Shown here: one piece after another, positions 54,325 through 62,552 of the stretch
How the letters are laid out: each line of letters opens with the position of its first letter
Position numbering within the stretch: the first letter of the stretch is position 1
From: Caldimonas mangrovi
GTDB taxonomy: Bacteria > Pseudomonadota > Gammaproteobacteria > Burkholderiales > Burkholderiaceae_C
Length of the DNA stretch: 64,000 nt
Direction of reading: 5' to 3'
Assembly: GCF_023721835.1 (NCBI RefSeq)
Contig: NZ_JAMKFE010000018.1
Coordinates: 1-64,000 of the forward strand
Translations under genes and position numbers: made by a program
Notes under the pieces: model-generated
What the model was told of the DNA's origin: nothing
Seen by the model: the letters and a program-made list of their open reading frames with translations, nothing else
The model's database searches: none

Positions 54325-54944
54325 AGCGCGCCCTCCCCGCCCGACCGGTCCAGACAAGCCTTCAGCGCCTGCAAGCCGCGCCGCACCCACGACTTCACCG
54401 AGCCCAGCGGCGCGCTCATCTGCTCGGCCACCTCGCTGTGGGTCAGCCCCTGGTAGTAGGCCGGCGCCAGGCTCTGCTGCTGCTCGTCCGACAGCGTGTC
54501 CAGGCATTGCCGCAGCAGGCGCGCCGCCACTGCCTGCTGCCACAGGTCGGCCGGGCCGGGGCCGGGATCGGGGTGGGTGTCGGTCACGTCGGGGTCCTGC
54601 TCATCGTCCGGCACGGGGGTCTCGGCCTTCTGCGGCCGGGCCTGCGCCCGCCGCAGGCTGTCGATCGCGCGGTTGCGGGCGATGCTGGCCAGCCAGGTAT
54701 AGGGCTGGCTCTGGCCCGCTTCATAGCGTTGTGCGGCGCGCCAGACGTTCAGGTACACCTCCTGCAGCACTTCCTCGGCCTGCGCCCGTTGAGGTTGTAT
54801 ACGCAGGATCACCCCGAGCAGATGCGCAGAGGTCGTGCGGTACAGCTCGGCGAATGCGCTGCGGTCGCCCAGCGCGACCCGGGCCAGCACCTCGGCGAGC
54901 GCCTTGCTGCGGTGAGACCAGGCTTGCGGGTCGGGGGCGGCCAT
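54321..54944 (-). CDS. ECF RNA polymerase sigma factor (SigK-like)
   Basis: A 207-residue extracytoplasmic-function sigma factor. Region 2 (DRSAFAELYRTTSAHLLGVILRI, EEVLQEVYLNVWRAAQRY) is followed by region 4 (DEQQQSLAPAYYQGLTHSEVAEQMSAPLGSVKSWVRRGLQ). An acidic Pro-rich linker separates them. The following anti-sigma factor is translationally coupled. Only 51 bases separate it from the subtilase gene upstream on the same strand, so the three may be one transcript. Confidence 0.94.
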   Translation of the reverse strand: MAAPDPQAWSHRSKALAEVLARVALGDRSAFAELYRTTSAHLLGVILRIQPQRAQAEEVLQEVYLNVWRAAQRYEAGQSQPYTWLASIARNRAIDSLRRAQARPQKAETPVPDDEQDPDVTDTHPDPGPGPADLWQQAVAARLLRQCLDTLSDEQQQSLAPAYYQGLTHSEVAEQMSAPLGSVKSWVRRGLQALKACLDRSGGEGAL

Positions 54945-54995
54945 GGCGCGCGATTGTAGGAGCGGCGGCCGGTGTGGCGCCTGGCCGCCCTCTTT

Positions 54996-57614
54996 CTAGC
55001 GCGGCCGGCGCCAGCCCGGTACTGCAGCCCCCACGCCTTGTGCATTGGCCCCCCCGAACGGCGCCACCGGGAAGTCAAGCCCGCTGCGCGAACCGTCAAG
55101 TTCGATCTCCTGCAACGGCGTGGCCAGTACCGGATAAGCGCCACAGGCCTCGCCGCGCTGGCAGATCACGCCGTCGTTGTCGAGGTCGGTACCGGCCACC
55201 AGGTGCAGTCGGGTCGCGGTGACGCCCGTGAGCTGCCACTCGTAGCGGCCGGAGGCGGCATTCAGCGCGCTCTGGTCGATGACCTCACCGCTGGCCGCAT
55301 CGAGCACCAGCACGTACAGCCGGCCGAAATCGGCCGTCGGCGAGCCCGCGCCGGCCTTCGTGACGCTCACCGGCACGGTGAAGCTGCGGCCGGACGTCTG
55401 TACCGTGATGGCGGCGTAGCTCGTGCCTGCAGACAAGGTGGCGCGGTCCACGCCGACCCGGTAGACGCCCAGCCCGGTGGCAGCCTCCACCTCGACCTCG
55501 CTCACTGTGACGGCTGCGTTGTCGCTGGTCACGCTCTGCACCGTCTCGTCGCCGGCCGCCGACAGCGCCAGCGTCAGGTCCATGCTGGTGCGCGTACCGC
55601 CGAAGTGGATCGACGACGGCGCGGCCTGCACCTCGCCCGCCGGCGCGGGCGGCGGCGTGCCGTCGCGCAACTCGAGCGCGGCGTCCACCGCCTTGCGGGC
55701 GTTGACCGCGCCGTAGCCGGTGGCATCGTCCCGGCCTGCCGCGCCGAGGTCGTCGCTCAAGCGGCCGGCGGCGATCAGGGCGTCGACGTCCGCCGGGCTG
55801 AGGCCGGGGTGCACGAAACGCATCAGGGCCATCACACCCGCCACGTGGGGCGAGGCCATGGAGGTGCCCATCATCTGGCCGTAGCTCGGCATGCGTGCGC
55901 CGTTGGCATCGAAGGTGGCCACGGTGCTGTAGACGCCGTCGGGTTCGCCGGTGCCGGTGGTCGAGCGGCGCACGTCGCCTCCGGGTGCCGCCAGCGCCAG
56001 CGTCGGCCCGGCATTGGAATAGAAGGCCGGGCTGCGGCCGGCGTCGAGTGCTCCGACGGCGATCACGCCAGGGCAGTTGGCCGGCATGCCGACCGGCGCC
56101 GACCGGCCCTGGTCATTGCGCGCCTCGTTGCCGGCCGCCGCGACGACGATCACGCCCTCGGCGCGCGCCTGCGCAATGCCGTCACGGAACGCCGCCGAGC
56201 AGGCGCCCTGTGCGCCCAGGCTCATGTTGATGACGTCGGCCCGCCGCGGCGGCAGGCGCCCGGCATCGTTGGGCAGGCGCGCGGCATAGAAGATGGCCTG
56301 CAGCACGTCGTACAACGCGGCATTGCCGTCCGGGCGGAAGGTGCGCAGCGGCAGCAGTTGCGCCATCGGGGCCACGCCGGCGCCGCCGATGCCGTTGAAG
56401 GTCAGCGCGCCGATGGTGCCGGCAACGTGCGAGCCGTGAAAAGCCCCGTTGCTGTCGGGCGTCGCGGGATCGTCCGGGTCGGCGGTGTTGGTGCCGCCGG
56501 CCGCCGCCACGAAGCTGTAGCCGTCGACGATCTGCTCGGCCAGATCCGGATGGTCCTTGACGATGCCGCTGTCGATGACGGCCACCAGCGGGCGCTGCGC
56601 CGGCTGCGGCGACAGCGCGACCAGCCGGTCCATCGCCGGCGGCAGGCCGATCATTTCGTAGTGCCAGCGCTGCAACGGGTAGGCACGGTCATCCGGCGGA
56701 AAGCTGCCGACCGACGCCGCCGTCAGCCGCAGCTGCAGGTTGGGCTCGACATAGGCGTACTGCCCGCTGGCGCGCAGCCGCTTCAGCTGGTGCACGGTGT
56801 CGCGCACCGCCCGCTGCGAAGCCGGGGGCGCCGAAGCGGCACGGGCGCGGCCTTCGGAGGATGCGCCGAGCAGCAGCGGGCGCCCGGCGGCGGCATCGCC
56901 CTGCAGCACCGTGAGGCCCGACGCCTGCGCCAGTTGCAGCGCCTGCGCGCGCGCCTGTGCATCGGGCAGCAACTTCGCAACCAGTTGGCCGGGGATGATG
57001 GCGCTGCCCGTGCGGCCCGCGATCTGCTCGCAGTCGCCCCCGTCGGCCGGCGCGGAAACGCGCAGGTTGTAGATCGACGCGCCGGAGTACGCGTTCACGT
57101 CCACCACGTAGTCGCCGTCCTGCAGCACGCGCACGCATTCGTACTGGTGGGTGCCGATCGACTGCCCGAGCACGTCGCCGGTGGCCGGATCGTGGACATA
57201 GAGGTCGACGTCGTTGTCTGCCGGGTCGCTGGCGAACTCGAGTTCCAGCGTCTGCCCGGCCTTCAGGGCAACCCGGTACATGTCGTCTTCGTCGCCCGCG
57301 CTGCGATTGGGGCCTTCCGGCCCGCCGCCCGCGACGTTCACCGTGCCGACGGCCAGCGTGGGCGCCGTCAGCGGTTGGGCCGTGGCCATGCTGTTGTTGG
57401 CGGTGCGCCCGGCCTGTTCCGCGTCGTTGGTGTCGGAGTCGACGGACGCGGTCTCCGGCAAGACCACGCGGCCGGAGATCGTCCAGCCTTGAGGTGGCGC
57501 CGGCGGAGGCGGCTCGTCGTCGCCGCCACCGCCACCGCCGCCGCCACCGCCACAAGCGGTGAGCGCGAGACTCGCGGCAAGCCAAAGGGACCGGAAACGG
57601 ATCGATGCAGACAT
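54996..57614 (-). CDS. S8 subtilase lipoprotein with N-terminal prepeptidase-type domain
   Basis: An 872-residue serine protease. It has a lipoprotein signal ending LTAC at Cys20, then a Gly-rich and Pro-rich linker. Residues ~60-200 include a pre-peptidase C-terminal-like domain (DDMYRVALKAGQTLELEF, DVDLYVHDPATG). The S8 catalytic domain has Asp348 (VAVIDSGI), His393 (HGSHVAGT) and Ser585 (GTSMASPHVAG). The C-terminal ~250 residues are beta-rich without catalytic motifs. It should act at the outer membrane or periplasm. Its neighbours are an ECF sigma factor and anti-sigma factor. Confidence 0.93.
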   Translation of the reverse strand: MSASIRFRSLWLAASLALTACGGGGGGGGGGDDEPPPPAPPQGWTISGRVVLPETASVDSDTNDAEQAGRTANNSMATAQPLTAPTLAVGTVNVAGGGPEGPNRSAGDEDDMYRVALKAGQTLELEFASDPADNDVDLYVHDPATGDVLGQSIGTHQYECVRVLQDGDYVVDVNAYSGASIYNLRVSAPADGGDCEQIAGRTGSAIIPGQLVAKLLPDAQARAQALQLAQASGLTVLQGDAAAGRPLLLGASSEGRARAASAPPASQRAVRDTVHQLKRLRASGQYAYVEPNLQLRLTAASVGSFPPDDRAYPLQRWHYEMIGLPPAMDRLVALSPQPAQRPLVAVIDSGIVKDHPDLAEQIVDGYSFVAAAGGTNTADPDDPATPDSNGAFHGSHVAGTIGALTFNGIGGAGVAPMAQLLPLRTFRPDGNAALYDVLQAIFYAARLPNDAGRLPPRRADVINMSLGAQGACSAAFRDGIAQARAEGVIVVAAAGNEARNDQGRSAPVGMPANCPGVIAVGALDAGRSPAFYSNAGPTLALAAPGGDVRRSTTGTGEPDGVYSTVATFDANGARMPSYGQMMGTSMASPHVAGVMALMRFVHPGLSPADVDALIAAGRLSDDLGAAGRDDATGYGAVNARKAVDAALELRDGTPPPAPAGEVQAAPSSIHFGGTRTSMDLTLALSAAGDETVQSVTSDNAAVTVSEVEVEAATGLGVYRVGVDRATLSAGTSYAAITVQTSGRSFTVPVSVTKAGAGSPTADFGRLYVLVLDAASGEVIDQSALNAASGRYEWQLTGVTATRLHLVAGTDLDNDGVICQRGEACGAYPVLATPLQEIELDGSRSGLDFPVAPFGGANAQGVGAAVPGWRRPR

Positions 57615-57821
57615 TGCGGGCCTCCCTGCCTCATTGATGTGCCGGGCGACTTTATCGGCCGGCCGGCCGGCCTTCCGCCCCCCTTTCGGGGGCTCAGTGT
57701 GACGACGCGTGACGCGCGAGCACCGGGGCGGCATCCCGGCACCCGCCGGGCGCGGCCCTGCCACGCGAGGTGCCGGGCGGCTCCTTACAATCGGCCGGGT
57801 CGCAAAGCCCCGGAAGGGCCC

Positions 57822-58706
57822 ATGAGCTCCTCGACCGAATTCGTCCTCACCCTGTCGTGCCCCGACAGCAAAGGCATCGTCTATGCTGTCTCCGGCCTGC
57901 TGTACCAGGCCGGCTGCAACATCATCGATTCGCAGCAGTTCGGCGACGTGCAAAGCGCCGACGGCACCGGCCTGTTTTTCATGCGCGTGCACTTCGAGGC
58001 GCCCGAGCACCTGGCCGACACCGCCACGCTTGACAAGCTGTTCGCCAACGTGCGGCAACAGTTCGCGATGAATTCGAGCTTCCATGCGCTCGCGCGCAAG
58101 CCGCGCCTGCTGCTGATGGTCAGCAAGCACGGTCACTGCCTGAACGACCTGCTGTTCCGCTGGCAGTCCGGGCAGTTGAACGTGGACATCCCGGCGATCG
58201 TCTCGAACCACCCGGACTACGCCGATCTGGCGCGCGGCTACGGCCTGGCCTTCCACCACCTGCCGCTGCCGACCGGCGCCTCGGCCGAGGCCAAGCGTGC
58301 GCAGGAGCGCCAGATCGAGCAGCTGGCGAGCGAGCACGAGATCGACCTCGTCGTGCTGGCGCGCTACATGCAGATCCTCAGCCCGGAGTTCTGCCGGTTC
58401 CTGGCCGGCCGCGCCATCAACATCCATCACAGCTTCCTGCCCAGCTTCAAGGGCGCCAAACCGTACTACCAGGCGCACGACCGGGGTGTGAAGCTGATCG
58501 GCGCCACCGCGCATTACGTGACGGCCGACCTCGACGAAGGCCCGATCATCGAGCAGGATGTCGAACGCGTCGACCACACGCTCAGCCCCGAGGACTTCAC
58601 CGCCGTCGGGCGCGACGTCGAATGCGTGGTACTCGCGCGTGCCGTACGCTGGCACGTCGAGCACCGCGTGCTGATGAACGGGCACAAGACGGTCGTCTTC
58701 AAGTAG
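57822..58706 (+). CDS. purU: Formyltetrahydrofolate deformylase
   Basis: A 294-residue enzyme releasing formate from 10-formyl-THF. The N-terminal ACT-like domain (EFVLTLSCPDSKGIVYAVSGLLYQAGCNIIDSQQF) is followed by a formyltransferase fold. The hydrolase active site is AINIHHSFLPSFKGAKPYYQA and the Asp in TADLDEGPIIEQD. Length and sequence match PurU. The subtilase is divergent with 207 bases between, including a GC-rich hairpin at 57677-57693. Confidence 0.96.
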   Translation: MSSSTEFVLTLSCPDSKGIVYAVSGLLYQAGCNIIDSQQFGDVQSADGTGLFFMRVHFEAPEHLADTATLDKLFANVRQQFAMNSSFHALARKPRLLLMVSKHGHCLNDLLFRWQSGQLNVDIPAIVSNHPDYADLARGYGLAFHHLPLPTGASAEAKRAQERQIEQLASEHEIDLVVLARYMQILSPEFCRFLAGRAINIHHSFLPSFKGAKPYYQAHDRGVKLIGATAHYVTADLDEGPIIEQDVERVDHTLSPEDFTAVGRDVECVVLARAVRWHVEHRVLMNGHKTVVFK

Positions 58707-58714
58707 GAAACTCG

Positions 58715-59152
58715 ATGTCCACACCCCAGGCCCTGCTCGCTTCGCCCGAAGACACCGAAGCCCAGTTCTACGAAGCGCTGCAACGCGGCGACATCGAGAA
58801 GCTGATGTCGCTGTGGTCGGATGACGACGAGATCGTCTGCGTGCAGCCGGGCGGGCCACGGCTGGTCGGCATGGCCGCGATCCGGGCCACGTTCGAGGCC
58901 ATGTTCGCCAACGGCACCATCAACGCCCGGCCCGACAAGGTCAAGCGAGTGCACACGCTGACCACCGCGGTGCACAGCGTGCTCGAGAAGATCGAGCTGA
59001 CCACCGCCGACGGCGTGCGCTCGGCCTACGTGGTCGCGACCAACGTCTACGTGAAGACGCCGCAGGGCTGGCGCATGGTGTGCCACCACGCCAGCCCGGG
59101 CACCTCGCGCGAGGCACAGGACCTGTCGGACGCGCCGTCCACGCTGCACTGA
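58715..59152 (+). CDS. NTF2-like / SnoaL-type domain protein
   Basis: A 145-residue cystatin-like fold protein (TEAQFYEALQRGDIEKLMSLWSDDDEIVCVQPGGPRLVGMAAIRATFEAMF, GWRMVCHHASP). The family has many uncharacterised members with catalytic or binding roles. It starts 8 bases after purU, and the hydrolase gene follows after 11 bases, making a tight cluster. Confidence 0.9.
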   Translation: MSTPQALLASPEDTEAQFYEALQRGDIEKLMSLWSDDDEIVCVQPGGPRLVGMAAIRATFEAMFANGTINARPDKVKRVHTLTTAVHSVLEKIELTTADGVRSAYVVATNVYVKTPQGWRMVCHHASPGTSREAQDLSDAPSTLH

Positions 59153-59163
59153 GTGCTGCCGCG

Positions 59164-60144
59164 ATGCACGCCTACCGTTCGCCGCGGTGGCTGGTCGGCG
59201 GCAACCTGCAGACCATCTGGCCGGCCTTGTTCTCGCGCCGCTTCCTGGGGCCGCGCCCGGTCTACGCGCGCGAGCGCTGGGCCACGCCCGATGGCGACTT
59301 CGTCGACGTCGACCGCCAGGTCTGCCCCGCCGAGCCCCCTGCCGCCGACGCGCCGCTGCTGGTGCTGTTCCATGGCCTCGAAGGTTCGTCGCGCAGCCAC
59401 TATGCCGAGGCCTTCGCGCACTTTGCACACCAGCGCCGTTGGCACTATGCGGTGCCGCACTTCCGCGGCTGCTCGGGCGAGCTGAACCTGGCGCCACGCG
59501 CCTACCACTCGGGCGACTACGAAGAGGTCGGCTGGATGCTCACGCGGCTGCGCGCCGCGCACCGCGGGCCGATGTTCGCAGTCGGCGTCTCGCTGGGCGG
59601 CAATGCGCTGTTGCGCTGGGCCGAAGAGGCCGGCGACAGCGCCGCGCAGACCGTGCATGCGGTGTGCTCGATCAGTTCGCCGATCGACCTGGCGGCAGGC
59701 GGTGCAGCGATCGACAGCGGCTTCAACCGGCAGGTCTACGCACGCATGTTCCTCAACACGATGAAGCCCAAGGCGCTGCGCAAGCTGGCGCAGCACCCCG
59801 GGCTGTTCGATGCCGAGCGGCTGCGGCGGGCACGCACGCTGTACGAGTTCGACGACGTCTTCACCGCGCCGCTGCACGGCTTTCGCGGCACCGACGACTA
59901 CTGGACGCGGGCCTCGGCCAAGCCGCACCTCGCGCGCATCCGCGTGCCCGCGCTGGTGCTCAATGCCCTGAACGACCCGTTCGTGCCGGCCGCCTGCCTG
60001 CCGAAGCCCGGCGAGGTGGGCGAGTTCGTCACGCTGTGGCAGCCGCCGCACGGCGGGCACGTCGGCTTCCCCGGTGGTGGCTGGCCGGGACACGTCTTGA
60101 CACTGCCCGAACAGGTGCTGGGCTGGATGCAGGCACGACTTTGA
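59164..60144 (+). CDS. Alpha/beta hydrolase, YheT-like
   Basis: A 326-residue alpha/beta hydrolase. Typical segments are SPRWLVGGNLQTIWPALFSRR at the N-terminus, LFHGLEGSSRSHYA, the nucleophile elbow GVSLGGNALLRW, the acid in NALNDPFVPA, and the His in PHGGHVGF. These match YheT-type esterases of unknown physiological substrate. It continues the purU cluster. Confidence 0.94.
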   Translation: MHAYRSPRWLVGGNLQTIWPALFSRRFLGPRPVYARERWATPDGDFVDVDRQVCPAEPPAADAPLLVLFHGLEGSSRSHYAEAFAHFAHQRRWHYAVPHFRGCSGELNLAPRAYHSGDYEEVGWMLTRLRAAHRGPMFAVGVSLGGNALLRWAEEAGDSAAQTVHAVCSISSPIDLAAGGAAIDSGFNRQVYARMFLNTMKPKALRKLAQHPGLFDAERLRRARTLYEFDDVFTAPLHGFRGTDDYWTRASAKPHLARIRVPALVLNALNDPFVPAACLPKPGEVGEFVTLWQPPHGGHVGFPGGGWPGHVLTLPEQVLGWMQARL

Positions 60145-60197
60145 GCGAGGATCGTGGGTCCGCCTGCGCGGCGGCCGCACCTCGAGGACACCCAAGC

Positions 60198-60734
60198 ATG
60201 GACGACATCGTCAAGGCCGCACTGAAGAAGTGGCCCAACGTGCCCGCCTGCCACGGCTGGCTCGCGCTCGACGCCCGTGGCGACTGGTACATGCGCGACG
60301 AGCGCATCCAGGCCGCCGGCCCCTTCCCGCAAGTGAAGGGCAGCCGCATCACGCACGACAAGCTGAAGGACTTCATCCACCGCAACTACGCCGCCGACGA
60401 GCAGGGCGCGTGGTTCTTCCAGAACGGCCCGCAGCGGGTCTATGTCGAACTGGAAGTCGCCCCTTGGGTGTGGCGGTTGCAGGCCGATCCGGCCGGGCCG
60501 GTGCTGGTGTGCTCGCACACCGGCGTGCCGGCACAGTTCCAGTCGGCGTGGCTCGACGAGCACGGCCGCCTGTTCCTCGACACCGACCTCGGGCTCGGCG
60601 TCGTGCACACGCTGGACATGGAAGCCGCCGCGCAGGCGGTCGAGACAGGACAGTGGCAGGTCCGTGACGTGCGCTTCGCCGAGCTGCCGGCACGCCACGC
60701 CTACGTGCTCAGTCCGCAGCGCGCCCAGGCCTGA
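60198..60734 (+). CDS. DUF2946-like protein of unknown function
   Basis: A 178-residue soluble protein (KKWPNVPACHGWLALDARGDWYMRDER, LKDFIHRNYAADEQGAWFFQNGPQRVYVELEVAPWVWRL, VHTLDMEAAAQAVETGQWQVRDVRFAELP). I recall it as a DUF2946 (or DUF2944) family found mainly in betaproteobacteria; the number is from memory. No catalytic motif is evident. It ends the purU cluster, followed by a strong hairpin. Confidence 0.8.
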   Translation: MDDIVKAALKKWPNVPACHGWLALDARGDWYMRDERIQAAGPFPQVKGSRITHDKLKDFIHRNYAADEQGAWFFQNGPQRVYVELEVAPWVWRLQADPAGPVLVCSHTGVPAQFQSAWLDEHGRLFLDTDLGLGVVHTLDMEAAAQAVETGQWQVRDVRFAELPARHAYVLSPQRAQA

Positions 60735-60775
60735 CGGACGGCCTGCGCCTCTTCCCGAAAAAAGCCCCCGCTGAA

Positions 60776-60810
60776 AACGCAAAGGCCGGGGTCTCCCCGG
60801 CCTTTGCGTT
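60776..60810. terminator. Strong bidirectional hairpin terminator
   Basis: AACGCAAAGGCCGGGG (60776-60791), loop TCT, CCCCGGCCTTTGCGTT (60795-60810): a perfect 16-base stem between convergent genes. On the minus strand it is followed by TTTTC and, after a further short stretch, TTTTTT. Confidence 0.9.
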
Positions 60811-60826
60811 GGCCCTCACGACGCGT

Positions 60827-61720
60827 TTACTTGACGGCGTCGACCATGTAGGCGACAGCGGCCTTGATCTCCGCGTCGGAGGCGGCGGAGCCGCCCTTCG
60901 GCGGCATCGCACCCTTGCCCTTGATGACGCTGGCCGTCAATGCGTCGAGGCCCTGGCCCAGCCGGGCGCTCCACTGCGCCTTGTCGCCGAACTTCGGCGC
61001 ACCGGCCACGCCGGCGGCGTGGCAGGCCACGCAGGCCTGGTTGTACAGCGCGCTGCCGGCGTTCGCACCGGCTTCGGCGGCCGGAGCCGCGGCCGGCGCG
61101 GCCGCCTGGTTCGCCGCCGCCACAGCGGCCGCGGCCTGCTGCGCAGCGCCGGCATCGGCGGCGGCCGGCTGGGTCTGCGCCGCCTCGGCCGTGGCGGCGG
61201 GCGCGGCTTGCGGCTCGGCCAGTTTGCCGCCCGACTGGTTGGCCATGTAGACCACCGCGCGGCCGATCTCGAGGTCGGTGAAGTCGCCGCCGCCTTGCGG
61301 GCCCATCGCGCCCTTGCCCTTCAGGGCAGAAGCCAGCAGCGCCTGGTAGCCCTGCGGCAGGCGCGGGGCCCAGGCCCCGGCGTCGCCCAGCTTCGGCGCA
61401 CCCGCTGCACCGGTGGCATGGCAGGCCGCGCATTGCGCGGTGAAGACCTGTTCGCCGGTCTTCAGCGTCGCGGGGTTGGACAGGTCGCGCAGCTCGACGG
61501 TGCCGACCGGCTGGATGCGGCGCAGCACCGCCTCCTCGGTCAGGCCGTCGCTGCCGGCGCCGGCGCGCTTGTCGGAAGCCACGTAGGTGACCAGCAGGAT
61601 GATGCCGACGATGGGCACCAGAAACGCGAACAGCACCGTGACGATCAGCTGCTTGGGCGTCTTGATCGGGCCTTCGTGGGGGCCGTCGTGTTCATCGTGC
61701 GTGTGTTGTGTGTCGCTCAT
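60827..61720 (-). CDS. Membrane-anchored di-haem cytochrome c (c5 type)
   Basis: A 297-residue protein. A cytoplasmic His/Asp-rich N-terminus precedes one membrane helix at ~27-48. Two cytochrome domains carry CAACH (from Cys97) and CVACH (from Cys230), each followed by APKLGD/APKFGD and a Met ligand in KGKGAMGPQGG and KGKGAMPPKGG. A ~45-residue Ala/Pro/Gln linker joins them. It resembles the c5-type cytochromes that deliver electrons to terminal oxidases. It converges with the DUF2946-like gene. Confidence 0.93.
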   Translation of the reverse strand: MSDTQHTHDEHDGPHEGPIKTPKQLIVTVLFAFLVPIVGIILLVTYVASDKRAGAGSDGLTEEAVLRRIQPVGTVELRDLSNPATLKTGEQVFTAQCAACHATGAAGAPKLGDAGAWAPRLPQGYQALLASALKGKGAMGPQGGGDFTDLEIGRAVVYMANQSGGKLAEPQAAPAATAEAAQTQPAAADAGAAQQAAAAVAAANQAAAPAAAPAAEAGANAGSALYNQACVACHAAGVAGAPKFGDKAQWSARLGQGLDALTASVIKGKGAMPPKGGSAASDAEIKAAVAYMVDAVK

Positions 61721-61892
61721 GGGGCTCGATCCTTGACTGCGGGAGCGTATGTTTGGAAGTGTGGCGGGCGTCCGCGGCGCAAAACTTCGGGATTATAAGG
61801 GGCCGGCCTGTGGTCGCCGGAGGGCTCCGCCACCCTGCGCGCGACACGTCGCGCAAGGGCGTCGCCGCACGCTTGGCGGCAAGGCCCGGGCA

Positions 61893-61912
61893 ACCGCTTT
61901 CGAGAAAGCGGT
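61893..61912. promoter_or_regulatory. Perfect palindrome upstream of tRNA-Arg
   Basis: ACCGCTTTC-GA-GAAAGCGGT is a perfect 9-base inverted repeat ending 15 bases before the tRNA. TACCAT (61912-61917) directly follows and may be the tRNA promoter's -10 element. The role of the palindrome is unknown. Confidence 0.45.
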
Positions 61913-61927
61913 ACCATAGCGACCTTT

Positions 61928-62003
61928 GCGCCCGTAGCTCAGTGGATAGAGTATTGGCCTCCGAAGCCAAGGGTCGCTGGTTCGATCCCAGCCGGGCGCG
62001 CCA
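61928..62003 (+). tRNA. tRNA-Arg (anticodon CCG)
   Basis: A 76-base tRNA with encoded CCA end. The acceptor stem is GCGCCCG/CGGGCGC, discriminator G. The anticodon stem is TTGGC/GCCAA with loop CTCCGAA, giving anticodon CCG, which reads CGG arginine codons. The T arm is GCTGG-TTCGATC-CCAGC. A rho-independent terminator follows eight bases later. Confidence 0.96.
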
Positions 62004-62010
62004 GACGTCA

Positions 62011-62040
62011 CAACGCCAGCCTCGTGCTGGCGTTGTCTTT
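62011..62040 (+). terminator. Rho-independent terminator of tRNA-Arg
   Basis: CAACGCCAGC, loop CTCGT, GCTGGCGTTG: a perfect 10-base stem followed by TCTTTTCC. Confidence 0.93.
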
Positions 62041-62095
62041 TCCGGGCCCGAACGTCGCCCGAAGGACTGGTGACGCCGGGCAGTAGAATGCGGCC

Positions 62096-62446
62096 ATGCC
62101 CGCGCGGCTTGTTGCCCTCCTTCTTTCGTGCGTCCTGCTCTGGTCAGGATTGAGCACGCACGAGTCTTTCGACGCATCGCTTTCCGCCGTGCAGCAGGAC
62201 TCCCAGATGGCAGCGCCCGGCCATCCGTCATCCGACGATGTGCCGGGCTCCGTCGAAGGCCTGCCCGTCGACGGCCTGGCCGCTTGCGCCGACCTCGTGG
62301 AGCATGCGGTGCTGCTGGCCATGCCCGACCCGCCCGGCACCACCCTGACGATGTTGCTGTCCCGGCACGCCGGGATGACGGACGTCCGGTCGCCTCTTGT
62401 CGACGGCTTGCTCCGCCCGCCCTGCGCCGGGTCCGCATCGGCCTGA
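62096..62446 (+). CDS. Small exported protein of unknown function
   Basis: A 116-residue protein with a signal peptide (MPARLVALLLSCVLLWSGLSTHESF) and an acidic, Pro-rich mature part with two Cys residues. I do not recognise a family; it resembles the small periplasmic proteins that appear singly next to other genes in Burkholderiales. No Shine-Dalgarno is obvious. Confidence 0.62.
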   Translation: MPARLVALLLSCVLLWSGLSTHESFDASLSAVQQDSQMAAPGHPSSDDVPGSVEGLPVDGLAACADLVEHAVLLAMPDPPGTTLTMLLSRHAGMTDVRSPLVDGLLRPPCAGSASA

Positions 62447-62552
62447 ACGGGCCGCGTAACGCTGACCGGCCGCGCCCGCGGCTTCTGCCTTCGGATCGCC
62501 TGCGCTCGATGCACGCGACCCATCACTTCGACGCATCGCCAAGAGACTCACC

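Noticed and set aside
54972-57821. The in-frame upstream part of a 1244-codon plus-strand frame that ends in purU
   Set aside because: Only the last 294 residues are PurU. The upstream residues are antisense to the subtilase and low-complexity; the PurU start at 57822 is supported by its ACT-domain sequence.
61793-62011. A 72-codon minus-strand frame across tRNA-Arg
   Set aside because: It translates as GWDRTSDPWLRRPILYPLSYGR, a known spurious protein pattern produced by reading through the antisense strand of a tRNA.
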